From NCBI RefSeq assembly GCF_003086295.3, contig NC_092045.1:19947758-20011757 (forward strand): 64,000 nt of DNA. The letters run 5' to 3'. Shown here in pieces: positions 11,805 to 23,494 of the stretch; the first letter of the stretch is position 1; every line of letters begins with the position of its first letter. A program made the translations under genes and the position numbers. This DNA comes from Arachis hypogaea (lineage: Eukaryota; Streptophyta; Magnoliopsida; Fabales; Fabaceae). Below the pieces are notes generated by a model, which was given only the letters and a program-made list of their open reading frames with translations, made no database searches and had not been told where the DNA came from.

Positions 11805-12935
11805 TCAACAACCTTGATCTTGAGAAGTGGATGCTCCCTCAACTTGTGAGGTATTTGATCCTTCAAGGGAGAGCTTTTGGCGCTTCAACTCCTGTAGCTC
11901 ACGCCCCTGCTTCTCTTGTTTCTTCAGCAATTTGCAGAGCATGCAGTTTTGATTCTGCTGTTCTTTCTTAATTTGTTCCATAGCTTCTTGCAGCTTGGCA
12001 ACAGATGCTTCTAGACAAGTCCAGTAGTCAATTTCAGGAAGTTCAGGGAGGAACTCCTGTGCCCTCCTTTTGATAGAGTTATCTTGCATTTGTCCTTCCA
12101 TTGACCTCTTGGTGATTGGGTGCTCAATTGGGATGAATTCATCTACTCCCATCCTCACCCCAGCATCTTTACATAGCAAAGAGATTAAGCTTGGGTAAGC
12201 CAGTTTGGCTTCAGTGGAGTTCTTGTTTGCAATTGTGTAAATCTCACAAGCAATCAGATGATGAATCTCCACTTCTTTTCCCAGCATAATACAATGAATC
12301 ATCACTGCTCTCTTGATAGTAACCTCAAAACGGTTACTAGTGGGCAAGATAGAATGCCCTATGAAGTCCAACCAGCCTCTTGCAACTGGTTTGAGATCTC
12401 CCCTCTTGAGTTGGTTTGGGACACCTTTTGAATTGGTCATCCACTTGGTTCCAGGGAGGCATATGTCCTCTAGAACTTGATCTAACCCCTTATATACTCT
12501 CACCATTCTCCTATTAAAGGATTTAGGATCATCTTGTAGTTGAGGTAATTTGAAGACCTCTCTTATTTTGTCCAGATAGAAGTAAATAATTCTCCCTCTG
12601 ACCATGGTTCTGTAGGTATGAAAAGCGGTTCTAGTCATTCTCTGCTTATCTGTCAGCCACAGATTTGAGTAGAATTCCTGAACCATATTTCTCCCAACCT
12701 TTGTCTCAGGGTTGGTTAGAACTTCCCATCCTCTGTTTTGAATTTGCTCTTGGATCTCCAGATATTCATCTTCTTTCAGATCAAATTTTACTTCCGGGAT
12801 CACTGACCTTAGACCCATTATTTTGTGGTAATGGTCTGCATGTTCTTTGGTTAAGAACTTCTCTTGACTCCAAAGGCCTTTTGGAGCATTCTCTTTCTTG
12901 CCTCTTGAATTGGTTTGTTATCCTTTGGGAGCCAT
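11805..12935 (-). pseudogene. Element A extra 3' ORF, Athila-type plant retrotransposon protein
   Basis: An ATG at 12935 (MAPKG) is followed at once by TAA, after which the same frame stays open to 11805. The longest intact stretch starts at 12818 (337 codons). Motifs: NRGWEVLTNPETKVG, VQEFYSNLWL, RGWLDFIGHSILPTSNRFEVT, a Gln/Glu-rich region predicted to be coiled coil (MEQIKKEQQNQN.. to KKQEKQGRELQELKRQK), and an S/T/Q tail. It is paralogous to the ORF at 4985-5947 of B. It is downstream of integrase, the env-like position, but no signal peptide or membrane span is visible. Function unknown. Confidence 0.65.
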
Positions 12936-13330
12936 GATCTTGATGAGCCTTAACTTAGTGATCATGGAAAAACACATCAAACTTAGAGGTTTGCTTGTCC
13001 TCAAGCAAAAGAAAGGAAAGAGGAGAGAGAGGAGGAGAGCGAATTCGAATGGTGGGGAAGGGGGGTGTGGCCGAACATAAATTTATAAGGAAGGGGGAGA
13101 GATTTCGAAAATTTTGAAGGAGATTTGAGAAGATATGGAAAGAATTTGAGAGATATTTGAGTTTTTTTTAAAGAAGATTTGGAAAGGATTTGAAGAATGA
13201 TTTTAATTTTGAAAATTTGAAGGTGAATGATGAAAGTTTGAAATGTGTTTATGTAGAAAATTATGGATCAAAACAGGAAAGTTTGAAAAAATTTGAAGTG
13301 GAAAGCAAAATCTCTGTCCCCCACCTTTCT

Positions 13331-13620
13331 GGCGTTAAACGCCCAGAATGGTATCCATTCTGGCGTTTAACGCCCAAATGTTGGCCAATTTGGGCGTTTA
13401 ATGCCCAGCCAGGTACCCTGGCTGGCGTTAAACGCCAGAAACCCCTTCATCACTGGGCGTTTTGCTAGACGCCCAGGATGCTGCACACCTGGCGTTAAAC
13501 GCCCAGAATGGTGCCCATTCTGGCGTTTAACGCCCAAAATGGCACCTTTACTGGCGTTAAACGCCCAGAATGGTGCCCATTCTGGCGTTTAACGCCCAAA
13601 GTACCCCTTACTGGCGTTTT
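13331..13620. repeat. Palindrome cluster with three composite hairpins, element A
   Basis: About ten copies of GGCGTTTAACGCC-type palindromes between integrase and the 3' ORF. Three neighbouring pairs face each other so that a longer inverted repeat forms, with arms of about 20 bp and 3-base loops: 13331-13374, 13491-13534 and 13553-13596. The arms extend the palindrome with CAGAATGG and its complement. Confidence 0.85.
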
Positions 13621-13815
13621 TTCGCTAGCAAGCTCCTTTTCTCTGCTTTTTTGCACTGAATCCTTCTGTAACTCTGTGAATTCCTTCAATTTTGATGATT
13701 GCCCTTTGAGAATATGTATCAAACTTTGATTAAACAAAACAGATAACCTGCTAATGACTGGGTTGCCTCCCAGCAAGCGCTTCTTTATTGTCTTTAGCTA
13801 GACCTTCACTGAGAA

Positions 13816-16515
13816 TCATTCAAGCCTCAGTTTTGAGCATTCTTGCTCAAAATTGTTTTCAAGATAATGCTTGATCCTCTGTCCATTAACAATGAACTTT
13901 TTGTCAGAATCAGTATCCTGAAGCTCAACATATCCATATGGTGACACTCCTGTAATCACATACGAACCCCTCCACCGGGATTTAAGTTTTCCTGGGAACA
14001 GTCTGAGCCTAGAGTTGAAGAGCAGAACTTTTTGTCCTGGCTCAAAGACTCTGGATGACAACTTCTTGTCATGCCACTTCTTTGCCTTTTCCTTATAAAT
14101 TTTTGCATTTTCAAAGGCACTGAGTCTAAATTCATCTAGCTCATTTAGCTGGAGTAATCTTTTTTCACCAGCTAACTTAGCATCCAGGTTTAGGAATCTG
14201 GTTGCCCAGTAGGCTTTATGTTCCAGTTCCACAGGCAGATGACAGGCCTTGCCATACACAAGTTGGTATGGAGAGGTTCCTATAGGAGCCTTGAATAATG
14301 TTCTGTATGCCCACAGAGCATCATCCAAGCTCTTTGCCCAATCCTTTCTACGGGCAATTACAGTCCGTTCTAGGATTCTTTTTAGCTCTCTGTTAGAGAC
14401 TTCAGCTTGCCCATTTGTTTGTGGATGATACGGAGTTGTTACTTTGTGGCTAATTCCATATCAGACCAAAGCAGAGTACAGCTGTTTGTTGCAGAAATGA
14501 GTACCTCGGATTAGGACTCTGGGAACACCAAATCTGCTAAAGATGTATTTCTGGAGGAATTTCAGCACAGTCTTAGTATCATTAGTGGGTGTAGCAATTG
14601 CTTCTACCCATTTAGATACATAGTCCACTGCCACCAGAATGTAAGTGTTTGAGTATGATGGTGGGAACGGACCCATGAAGTCAATACCCCATACATCAAA
14701 CAATTCAATCTCTAAGATCCCTTGTTGAGGCATGGCGTATCCATGAGGCAAGTTACCAGGTCTTTGGCAACTGTCACAGTTACGCACAAACTCTCAGGCA
14801 TCTCTATAGAAAGTAGGCCAGTAGAAGCCACATTGGAGGACCTTAGTGGCTGTTCGCTCACTTTCGAAATGTCCTCCATACTGTGATCCATGGTAGTGCC
14901 ATAGGATCCTTTGTGCTTCCTCTCTGGGTACACATCTGCGAATCACTCCGTCTGCACATCTCTTAAAGAGATATGGCTCATCCCATAGGTAGTACTTGGC
15001 ATCTGAAATTAATTTCTTTCTTTGCACCCTGCTGTACTCCTGGGGTATGAACCTCACAGTTTTATAATTTGCAATATCTGCAAACCATGGAGCTTCCTGA
15101 ATGGCAAAGAGTTGCTCATCTGGGAAAGTCTCAGAAATCTCAGTAGAAGGGATAGACGCCCCATCTACTGGTTCTATTCGGGACAGATGATCAGCTACTT
15201 GGTTCTCTGTCCCTTTTCTGTCTCTTATTTCTATATCAAACTCTTGCAGAAGCAGCACCCACCTTATGAGCCTGGATTTTGAATCCTGCTTTGTGAGTAA
15301 GTATTTAAGAGCAGCATGGTCAGTGTACACAATCACTTTTGACCCTACTAAATAGGATCTAAACTTGTCAATGGCATAGACCACTGCAAGTAACTCTTTT
15401 TCTGTGGTTGTGTAATTCTTTTGTGCATCATTTAGAACACGGCTGGCGTAATAAATGACATGCAGAAGCTTGTTATGCCTCTGTCCCAATACTGCACCAA
15501 TGGCATGGTCACTGGTATCACACATTAGTTCGAATGGCAATGTCCAGTCTGGTGCAGAGATGACTGGTGCTGTGACCAGCTTGGCTTTCAGGGTCTCAAA
15601 TGCCTGCAGACATTGTGTGTCAAACACAAATGGTGTGTCAGTAGCTAGCAGGTTGCTCAGAGGTTTTGCAATTTTCGAAAAATCCTTTATAAACCTTCTG
15701 TAGAATCCTGCATGCCCCAGAAAGCTTCTGATTGCCTTAACATTGGTAGGTGGTGGTAATTTTTCAATTACCTCTACCTTTGCTTTATCCACCTCTATTC
15801 CCTTGCTTGAAATTTTGTGCCCAAGGACAATTCCTTCAGTCACCATAAAGTGACATTTCTCCCAGTTTAAAACCAGGTTAGTCTCTTGGCACCTTTTCAG
15901 GACAAGTGCTAGGTGGTTAAGACAAGAGCTGAATGAGTCTCCATATACTGAGAAGTCATCTATGAAGACTTCCAGGAATTTCTCCACCATATCAGAGAAG
16001 ATGGATAACATGCATCTCTGAAAAGTTGCAGGAGCATTACACAGACAAAAAGGCATTCTCCTGTAGGCAAACACGCCAGAAGGGCAAGTGAATGCTGTTT
16101 TCTCTTGGTCCTGAGGATCTACTGCAATTTGGTTGTAACCTGAATAGCCATCCAAAAAGCAGTAATAATCATGACCAGCTAGTCTTTCTAGCATTTGATC
16201 TATGATGGGTAAAGGAAAATGATCCTTTCTGGTGGCTGTATTGAGCCTTCTGTAGTCAATACACATACGCCACCCTATAACTGTTCTTGTAGGAACCAGT
16301 TCATTTTTTTTCATTATGAACTACTGTCATGCCTCCCTTCTTGGGGACAACTTGGACAGGGCTCACCCAGGGGATATCAGAAATGGGATAAATAATCCCA
16401 GCCTCTAGTAATTTAGTGACCTCTTTCTGCACCACTTCCTTCATGGCTGGATTTAGCCGCCTTTGTGGTTGAATCACTGGTTTGGCATTATCCTCCAATA
16501 GGATCTTGTGCATGC
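13816..16515 (-). pseudogene. Element A pol, 3' segment: reverse transcriptase, RNase H and integrase, broken
   Basis: In coding direction from 16515: the pre-RT linker (CMHKILLEDNAKPV), RT with CIDYRRLN and FIDDFSVYG (intact DD pair), RNase H with [21 protein letters not shown] and [11 protein letters not shown], an integrase zinc region ([15 protein letters not shown]), the integrase core and a C-terminal chromodomain-free tail. Lesions seen: a run of eight A/T near 16308 shifts the frame; a TGA interrupts the integrase zinc region near 14794; two residues, including the second catalytic Asp, are missing where VLIRGTHF replaces the usual S-D-containing motif; and a stop lies at 14461. RT motif MPFCLCNAP has Cys where family members have Gly. 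The 5' boundary is the Sirevirus target duplication at 16516-16520. Confidence 0.85.
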
Positions 16516-16520
16516 ATCTT

Positions 16521-18010
16521 TGTAAATCATGTTGCTTGTATGCGAAGTTTGTATTCGTAGGTTTTGATGAATGACAAACCAACAAACAACTTGAATGAAC
16601 AAGCATGTTGAAAGATCAACCAACATTCAACGTTGAGGAATGAAGAGTTGAAAGTAACACAACAACAACAAGAAACTCAAGTCCACAACATTTGAAGACA
16701 AGTATAGTGTCTTAGGACTTAGGTAACTTCTTGTTAAGAACCAATTGCTAAATCTCTCAACACACACTCACAAAATGTTTTGATTATCATATGCACATCT
16801 TGCAATTCGATGCTAGCCAAATGGTTTAAAACTTGTTTTCAAAGGTACAAAAGCATAGGAATTGACTCCAACAAGTTTGAGATCAATCCTAAGTATTTTG
16901 AAGTGATTTTAAGCCATTCTTTAAGGTTTGCATCGATGCACACTCATCTTGCATCGATGCAAAGCATGCAACGACTTGTTGCATCGATGCAAAGATGTTT
17001 GCATCGATGCAACCTAGCTGAAAATTCAAATTTCAGCTTCAAAGACACATTTGCATCGATGCAAAGTGTTATGCATCGATGCAAATGATTCAAAAACATA
17101 AAAAAAACGGCTAGTTTTGACAAAAAGGCTCCATCCCACTAACTCCCCAACGTTTCTAAGGTTTGGGGAGTCTATAAATAGATGGATTGAAGCCTTATTT
17201 CATATACTTGATTATTTGCAAACTATCTTGTTCATATTCTTTCATTCTACACATTTTTTAAGGTGTTATAATACACAATTTGAGAGAGCAATATCAATTG
17301 GTTCAATAGTGCTAAACTTGTAATCATACACTCTTCTAGAGAGTACTCATTTCATCTCAACAATTCTTTGAGAATTGTTTTCTTGTACACTTTGTAAATT
17401 GGAGTGTGATCTCCAAGGTTGAGTCAAGAGTTATAAACACTATAGTCGGTGAGGATACCAAAGAGGTATACTAAGTACTCAAGGCAAATCTTAGAGAAGG
17501 TATCTCTAAGTGGAGTGGGTTAGTATACGAGTGGTGATCATATACCGTGAGGTGTTAGAAACTAAGGACTCGGATTGTAAAAGGTTTTGCGCGAGCACCT
17601 TGAAGATTGGCAATAGTGGAACTTCTCAATTGCGATTGAGAAAGAAAGTGGACGTAGGACAAGGATTGTGCCGAACTACTCTAAATAGCGTTTGCATCTC
17701 TCCAAACTCATCTCTTCAATATTATTGTCTTTTACCTTTGAGCAAATAAATTGTGATCGAAAAGTAGCTTCGTAAGTACTTAAGGAGTAGCTTAAGTCCG
17801 ATTGGTGAAAAGCTTGATCAATTTATTTGAGTTGGTGTCTATTGGAAAGTAAAAGCTCCTTATAAATGCTTAGCAATTGAGTTAAGCTCTTGGAAAAATA
17901 CTAGTACAATAACACTTTTGTATATTGTCTTTAACTTTCGCAAAAAGATTCATTGTTATTGCAATACTCAATTCACCCCCCCTCTTGAGTAATTGTGCAT
18001 AGGTTCTACA
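16521..18010 (+). repeat. Sirevirus 5' LTR
   Basis: 1490 bp. It includes six palindromes of the TTGCATCGATGCAA type (16928-17084) and a likely TATA region at 17173-17181 (CTATAAATA). Differences from the 3' LTR include GAAAGTAACAC versus GAAAGCAACAC and AGATTGGC versus AGCTTGGC. Confidence 0.93.
16928..17084. repeat. TTGCATCGATGCAA palindrome cluster in the 5' LTR
   Basis: Six copies starting near 16928, 16949, 16979, 16999, 17051 and 17070, placed 90-250 bp upstream of the putative TATA box. Repeated in the 3' LTR (23902-24058) and in the spacer before the env-position ORF (21302-21388). Confidence 0.9.
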
Positions 18011-18012
18011 AG

Positions 18013-18024
18013 TGGCATCAGAGC
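18013..18024 (+). promoter_or_regulatory. Sirevirus primer binding site, initiator tRNA-Met type
   Basis: TGGCATCAGAGC two bases after the LTR. It differs at one base from the common TGGTATCAGAGC of plant copia elements. Confidence 0.85.
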
Positions 18025-18064
18025 TTAACCCTTTGAAAGACTTAACTGTTTAAGGGAAAAGATC

Positions 18065-19282
18065 ATGGCAAGCACAAGCTTTAACAACAACAACACTAGC
18101 GAAGGTAACTCAACCGCTAGACCTCCTCTTTTTAGCGGAACAAATTACTCTTATTGGAAAAATAAGATGAGAATTTGGATCCGTTCTCAAGATGTGAGAA
18201 TTTGGAAAGTGATTGAGAATGGAAATCACATTCCAACAAAGACAACAAGCGCTAAAGAAGGAGAAGTCTCCGTCTCAAAGCAAGTACCGAAAGGAGAAGA
18301 TGAATATAGTGACGATGATTGGAAGAAAGTGGCAATGAATGATAAAGCCATCAACTTCATTCATTGTGCACTTAACGAGCATGATTATATGAAGATCTCT
18401 ACATGTGAAACCGCTAAAGAGATTTGGGATAAACTCCAAATCACTTACAAAGGAACCGACCACGTTAAAGAATCAAAGGTATTTATGTTGGTTCATGAAT
18501 GGGAAAATTTTAAAATGAAAGATGAAGAGAGCATTGAAGAAGCTCTTGAAAGACTCTCCAAGATCTTCAACAATCTAAGCATGCTTGGCACAAAATACAA
18601 TGATAAACAAATTGTGACCAAGGTGCTTACAAGCCTTACACCAAAATGGAACTCCAAAGTGAACGCCATTGTGGAAGGAAGGCTCTATGATCAACTTACA
18701 TTTGATCAACTACGAGGTAATCTTCTCACCTATGAAATGACTATGCTAAATAGACAAAAAGGTGAAGAAAGCAAGAAGAAAAGTCTCGCCCTTAAAACAA
18801 CATCACTACAAGAAGAGAGTGATGATAATGAAGAAGAAGGAGATGAAGAATTTGCACTCTTATTAAAAAGATTCAATAAGTTTGCAATGAAGAAAAACTT
18901 CAAGAGCAAAACAAAGGTACCAAAATGCTATGAGTGTGGAGAAGTTGGACACATCAAACCCAATTGTCCAAAACTTCAAAAGGAGGACAAAAACAAGAAA
19001 TTTAAGAAGAAGGAGAAAGCATACATATCATGGGAGAACGAGGATGAATCCGACTCCGATGACGACGAGGTTGCAAATCTTTGCTTAATGGCAAGCGAAG
19101 AAAAGGTACGTGTTGGAGCTAAGGATACAAATTGGTATGTTGATAGTGGATGCTCCAAACACATGACCGGCGATGAATCAAAGTTCACCGCAATAGAGCC
19201 TACAAACGGAGGAAACGTGATCTATGGAGACAACAACACCGGCAAAGTAATCGGCGTTGGAAAAACAAAGAAAAAGATTTAA
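18065..19282 (+). CDS. Sirevirus Gag with truncated protease
   Basis: 405 codons from the first ATG after the primer site ([15 protein letters not shown]). The N-terminal copia Gag domain includes [17 protein letters not shown] and a UBN2-type region ([22 protein letters not shown]). A basic and acidic linker leads to a CCHC zinc knuckle at about residues 288-301 ([14 protein letters not shown]). The start of a retropepsin follows, with [13 protein letters not shown] (active-site Asp at about residue 360). The frame then runs into a deletion joint near 19265-19280 and stops, so protease is incomplete and all of integrase is missing. It would form the capsid, but could not mature it. Confidence 0.88.
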   Translation: MASTSFNNNNTSEGNSTARPPLFSGTNYSYWKNKMRIWIRSQDVRIWKVIENGNHIPTKTTSAKEGEVSVSKQVPKGEDEYSDDDWKKVAMNDKAINFIHCALNEHDYMKISTCETAKEIWDKLQITYKGTDHVKESKVFMLVHEWENFKMKDEESIEEALERLSKIFNNLSMLGTKYNDKQIVTKVLTSLTPKWNSKVNAIVEGRLYDQLTFDQLRGNLLTYEMTMLNRQKGEESKKKSLALKTTSLQEESDDNEEEGDEEFALLLKRFNKFAMKKNFKSKTKVPKCYECGEVGHIKPNCPKLQKEDKNKKFKKKEKAYISWENEDESDSDDDEVANLCLMASEEKVRVGAKDTNWYVDSGCSKHMTGDESKFTAIEPTNGGNVIYGDNNTGKVIGVGKTKKKI

Positions 19283-21021
19283 ATGAAGCCTCTACAAGCT
19301 CAACAAAGGATAGTGTTCAAGTTGAAGAAATTGAACCATCACAAGCACAAATAAATGCACTTCCAAAGGATTGGCGTACTTCAAAGGATCATCCTCTAGA
19401 CAACGTCATTGGTGATGTTTCGAAAGGGGTAACAACTCGATCCACTTTTAGAAATTTATTTGCATATAGTGCTTTTGTTTCTCAAATTGAACCATCTACC
19501 ATTGAGTCCGCAATTGATGATGAACATTGGGCTATGGCAATGCAAGAGGAGCTTAACCAATTCAAACGAAATGACGTTTGGGAATTGGTGCCTAAACCAA
19601 GTAATCAAACAATTGTAGGAACAAAATGGGTTTTTAGAAATAAACTCGATGAAAATGGTACAATTGTTAGAAACAAAGCTAGATTAGTAGCTAAAGGTTA
19701 TAATCAAGAGGAAGGCATTGATTATGACGAAACTTATGCTCCCGTAGCTAGATTAGAAGCAATTAGGATGTTACTTGCTTTTGCATCCTCTTATAACTTC
19801 AAACTTTATCAAATGGATGTTAAGAGTGCCTTTCTTAATGGTTTCATTCAAGAAGAAGTATATGTTGAACAACCTCCCGGTTTTGAGGATTATGAAAATC
19901 CTAATCATGTTTTTAAACTCAAGAAAGCTCTTTATGGTCTTAAACAAGCTCCAAGAGCTTGGTATGAACGTTTGAGCAAGTTTTTAATAGAAAAGGGTTT
20001 TAGAAGAGGGAAGGTTGATACAACTTTATTTATCTTGATTGAAAACAAAAATATCCTTTTGGTACAAGTTTACGTCGATGACATAATATTTGGTTCAACT
20101 AACGAATCACTTTGCAAGTTTTTCTCAAACCTCATGCAAAGTGAATTTGAAATGTCCATGATGGGCGAACTCAACTTCTTCCTTGGTCTTCAAATCAAAC
20201 AAGGAAAAGAAGGAACTTTCGTTAGCCAAACCAAATATTGCAAGGAATTGCTCAAAAGATTTGGAATGGACAATGCTAAGGCAATGGACACACCAATGAG
20301 CACTACTTGCTACCTTGACAAAGATGAACAAGGTAAAAGCATAGATGTAAAGAAGTATAGAGGCATGATAGGATCATTACTTTATCTAACGGCAAGTAGG
20401 CCAGATATCATGTTTAGTGTATGCATGTGTGCGAGATACCAAGCTAATCCTAAGGAATCTCACTTAAGTGCGGTGAAAAGGATTATGAAGTATCTCATAG
20501 GAACATTAAATGTTGGATTGTGGTATCCGAAAGGATCCACTTGTGATTTGATTGGTTATTCCGATTCCGATTTTGCCGGTTGCAAATTGGATAGGAAAAG
20601 CACTAGTGGCACTTGTCACTTGCTAGGAAACTCTCTTGTTTCATGGCATAGTAAGAAACAAGTAAGTGTAGCCTTGTCTACCGCCGAAGCCGAGTATGTA
20701 GCCGCCGGTAGTTGTTGCGCCCAAATTTTATGGATGAAACAACAACTTATGGACTATGGACTCATGCTTGATCACATTCCTATCAAATGTGATAATACTA
20801 GTGCAATAAATTTAACCAAGAATCCGGTTCAACATTCAAGAACCAAGCATATTGAGATTAGACATCACTTCATAAGAGACCATGTTCAAAAGGGTGATGT
20901 GGTTATTGAATTTGTCGAAACTAGTAAACAACTAGCGGACATCTTCACTAAACCTTTATGTAAAGAAAGTTTTTTTAACATCCGAAATGAACTTGGTATC
21001 TTGGATTCTAATCTAATATGA
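19283..21021 (+). CDS. Sirevirus reverse transcriptase and RNase H (5'-truncated pol)
   Basis: The frame opens just after the deletion joint; its first ATG is at 19534, but codons upstream ([17 protein letters not shown] and [15 protein letters not shown]) belong to pol. [62 protein letters not shown] and the catalytic YVDD (about residue 180 from that ATG). RNase [23 protein letters not shown] and the C-terminal [26 protein letters not shown] and RNase H look intact, with no internal stops. The gene has no start of its own because the deletion took the linking reading frame. Confidence 0.9.
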
Positions 21022-21626
21022 TTTGTTTGAATTCATTGTATTTATATTGCTATTTTTGTATCTCTTACTAACTTAAGCATTGGAGATATCCAATTAGCCA
21101 TTGTTTTGTAGGTTTATGAGTTGATGAATGAGTGATTAATCTTGAGGTAGATTGAAGAATTTGAAGATTATAAACAATGGAGGATCAACAAATTGAAGTT
21201 TATAATGGTTTAAGTGAGTATATACATGATGGAACTCAAAGGATTGAAGAAAGAACCACCAAAGGATGAAAATTTGGTGATTTTGGGCAAAATGATGCAT
21301 GTTGCATCGATGCAACCAAGCTTTGCATCGATGCAAAGCACACAACGTGCTATGTGCATCGATGCAAAGCCTATTGCATCGATGCAAACACGACCAAATT
21401 GCACAAAAACACGTGAATTTGGCATTTTTGAGCAACAAAACCCCACTTTTTCATCATCTTCAACCTCACAACTCATATCCCCACATTCAAACCTCCATAA
21501 CCTCCAAAACAAACTCACATATAGCTTCATACAACTCACAAAACTTTGATACCCACTACAAACAAATTACATATTTGAAGTCCCCACATTCTCCTCTACA
21601 AAACCCATAAAACAAAATCATCCACA
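21022..21626 (+). other. Sirevirus spacer with palindrome cluster (21302-21388)
   Basis: Four TTGCATCGATGCAA-type palindromes at about 21302, 21323, 21354 and 21374. They lie 240-325 bp upstream of the env-position ORF, as the LTR copies lie upstream of the TATA box. The remaining sequence is non-coding. Confidence 0.75.
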
Positions 21627-22760
21627 ATGCCTAGAATCAAGAGAACCATCAAGAAGTCAAAAGGCTCTTCAAGTGTGGTTCCACCTCCAAATGATCATCC
21701 TTTGGCAAGGTACTTTGCTTCTAATGAAGATCTTCAATTCTATGAGGCAAGGCTCGCCGGAAGAAAGGAAATTCCTCCGAGGTATTTGGATCCGACCCTT
21801 CCTGTCATTCATAAGTTTGATACTCTTAAGGCTATTCTAGTTCATCAAGGCCTCATGGATTTTGTTCAAATTAAGAGTAAATATTATCCGGATTTCGTTG
21901 CCATAGCCTATAGTACACTCATGATTGAGATTGATGAGGAAGATGAATCAAATTTCACATTATTCTTCAAGATAGGAAGAAAGGATTATAGGCTAGATGG
22001 TGATGAGTTAGCCACCATTTGGGAGTTGCCAAATCAAGGTAACTTGTTCCAAGGTGGTAAAACCCCAATTGATGAATGGGGTTATTCAAAGGACAATGCC
22101 ATGCATTTGTTCAACCTTGTACAAGGAGCTCACTCCAAAATTAGTTGCAATTCAATGAGTGCGGAACATAGAACTTTGTTATATCTAGTCACCTATGTAT
22201 TGCAACCTAGAATATCCGGGCATGCGAATGTAAATGATGAAGATTTGATTGTCATGTGGGCTATGATGAATGGGATTAAGATTAATTGGCCATACTTTAT
22301 AGTACAACATATGATTAGGCTCAAGATGAAGGATAGGAATGGTGGATTAGGATTCCTTTGCCTATGGTCTAAAGTCTTTGATTATGTTGGTATTGATGTA
22401 TCAAATGAGATTGCCAAGGAAGTACCACCTCAATCTTGTATCAACACTCATCTTCTCAACAAAATGGGAAGAAGAAATGTTGATGAACAAGATCCTCAAG
22501 AGCAAGCTCCTCCACAAGCACCTCAAGCTCAAGAACCACCCTCCTTGGTTGATGTAATGAGAGAATTACAATCCATCAACCAAAACATCCAAAGGATTGA
22601 AGTAGAGCATGGTAGGCAACTTGAAGCACTTAATCGTCGTGTGTCTCGTGTAGATCATCGCACGGGTCGCTTGGATCGTCGTATTGATGACTTATATGAG
22701 CATTTCGGCATCCACCTACCGTATGAAGAGGATAATGATGATGATGAAGACCAAGATTGA
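21627..22760 (+). CDS. Sirevirus envelope-position ORF, function unknown
   Basis: 377 intact codons (MPRIKRTIKKSKGSSSVV..). The start is basic, followed by a domain with RYFASNEDLQFYEARLAGRK and DLIVMWAMMNGIKINWPYFI that resembles the plant retrotransposon protein seen in Athila 3' ORFs. The C-terminal third is Gln/Pro-rich, then a likely coiled coil (MRELQSINQNIQRIEVEHGR and onward), then an acidic tail (EEDNDDDEDQD). I see no signal peptide or membrane segment, so 'env-like' describes the position only. It is unbroken, in contrast to the deleted pol. Confidence 0.75.
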   Translation: MPRIKRTIKKSKGSSSVVPPPNDHPLARYFASNEDLQFYEARLAGRKEIPPRYLDPTLPVIHKFDTLKAILVHQGLMDFVQIKSKYYPDFVAIAYSTLMIEIDEEDESNFTLFFKIGRKDYRLDGDELATIWELPNQGNLFQGGKTPIDEWGYSKDNAMHLFNLVQGAHSKISCNSMSAEHRTLLYLVTYVLQPRISGHANVNDEDLIVMWAMMNGIKINWPYFIVQHMIRLKMKDRNGGLGFLCLWSKVFDYVGIDVSNEIAKEVPPQSCINTHLLNKMGRRNVDEQDPQEQAPPQAPQAQEPPSLVDVMRELQSINQNIQRIEVEHGRQLEALNRRVSRVDHRTGRLDRRIDDLYEHFGIHLPYEEDNDDDEDQD

Positions 22761-23494
22761 TTGTCTCCTCTTCATCAAGTCACTTTTTATTGCTTTATGT
22801 TTATTTGATTATATGAATTGTTAAACTAACTCCTAGAAAGCTAAGGATTTCTATTATGGTTTAAATACTTTGATATTTCCTTCATAATTTTTGTTTAATG
22901 ATTAATGCTTGTATGCTTATTTGGTGAATAACTCAAAATAGGCTTGGTACCCCTATTTTAAGTTAATGTGCATGCTTTAATATATTTCACTTCTTTAGGG
23001 GGAATTATGCATGCTTGTTATATATAAAAAGAGGAAATCAAATTCTTTTTGAAAGGGGGAATATCTCATCCTTGAGATTAATAGAGAAATTGAACTTAAA
23101 AAAATTCATTGTTTTATGCATGCTTCTATGACACATTTCAAACTCCTTTCTTTTTGATAATGTCAAAAGGGGGAAGAAAAGTTTGAGGATATTTGAAGTT
23201 TTGAACTTTTGAAAAAGAAGAAGTTTGAGGATTTGAAAAGAAGAAATAAGTTTGCGAAACAATGATTTCAAAAAGACTTCCGCTAAGCAAAAACTTTGAT
23301 ATCTAAATCGTTTTCTTTGATAAACGCCCTTTAAGAGAACAAATGCACATATTTAGGGGGAACTCCTGCAAAATTTTTTTTGTGAAGTCTTCTCTAAAGC
23401 TTTCTATAAAACAAAGTGCATTATTGTTGTTTTCAAAATCATTTATAAATGCATATCCTCAAAATTGGTTTGTTATTATCAAAAAGGGGGAAAT
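22761..23494 (+). promoter_or_regulatory. Sirevirus 3' region with repeated polypurine tracts
   Basis: Five G-rich purine tracts: near 22998 (TTAGGGGGAA), 23054 (GAAAGGGGGAA), 23165 (AAAAGGGGGAAGAAAAG), 23352 (TTAGGGGGAA) and 23481-23493 (AAAAAGGGGGAAA). The last abuts the 3' LTR and is the expected primer for plus-strand DNA. Multiple tracts are a described Sirevirus feature. Confidence 0.8.

Noticed and set aside
13190..13776. Several open frames with repeated WRLTP/GVKRPE peptides on both strands
   Set aside because: Translation of the GGCGTTTAACGCC palindromes in a spacer.
16780..17088. Open frame in the Sirevirus LTR with repeated ASMQ/HRCK peptides, also at 23754-24062
   Set aside because: By-product of the TTGCATCGATGCAA palindromes; lies in LTR regulatory sequence and has no homology I recognise.
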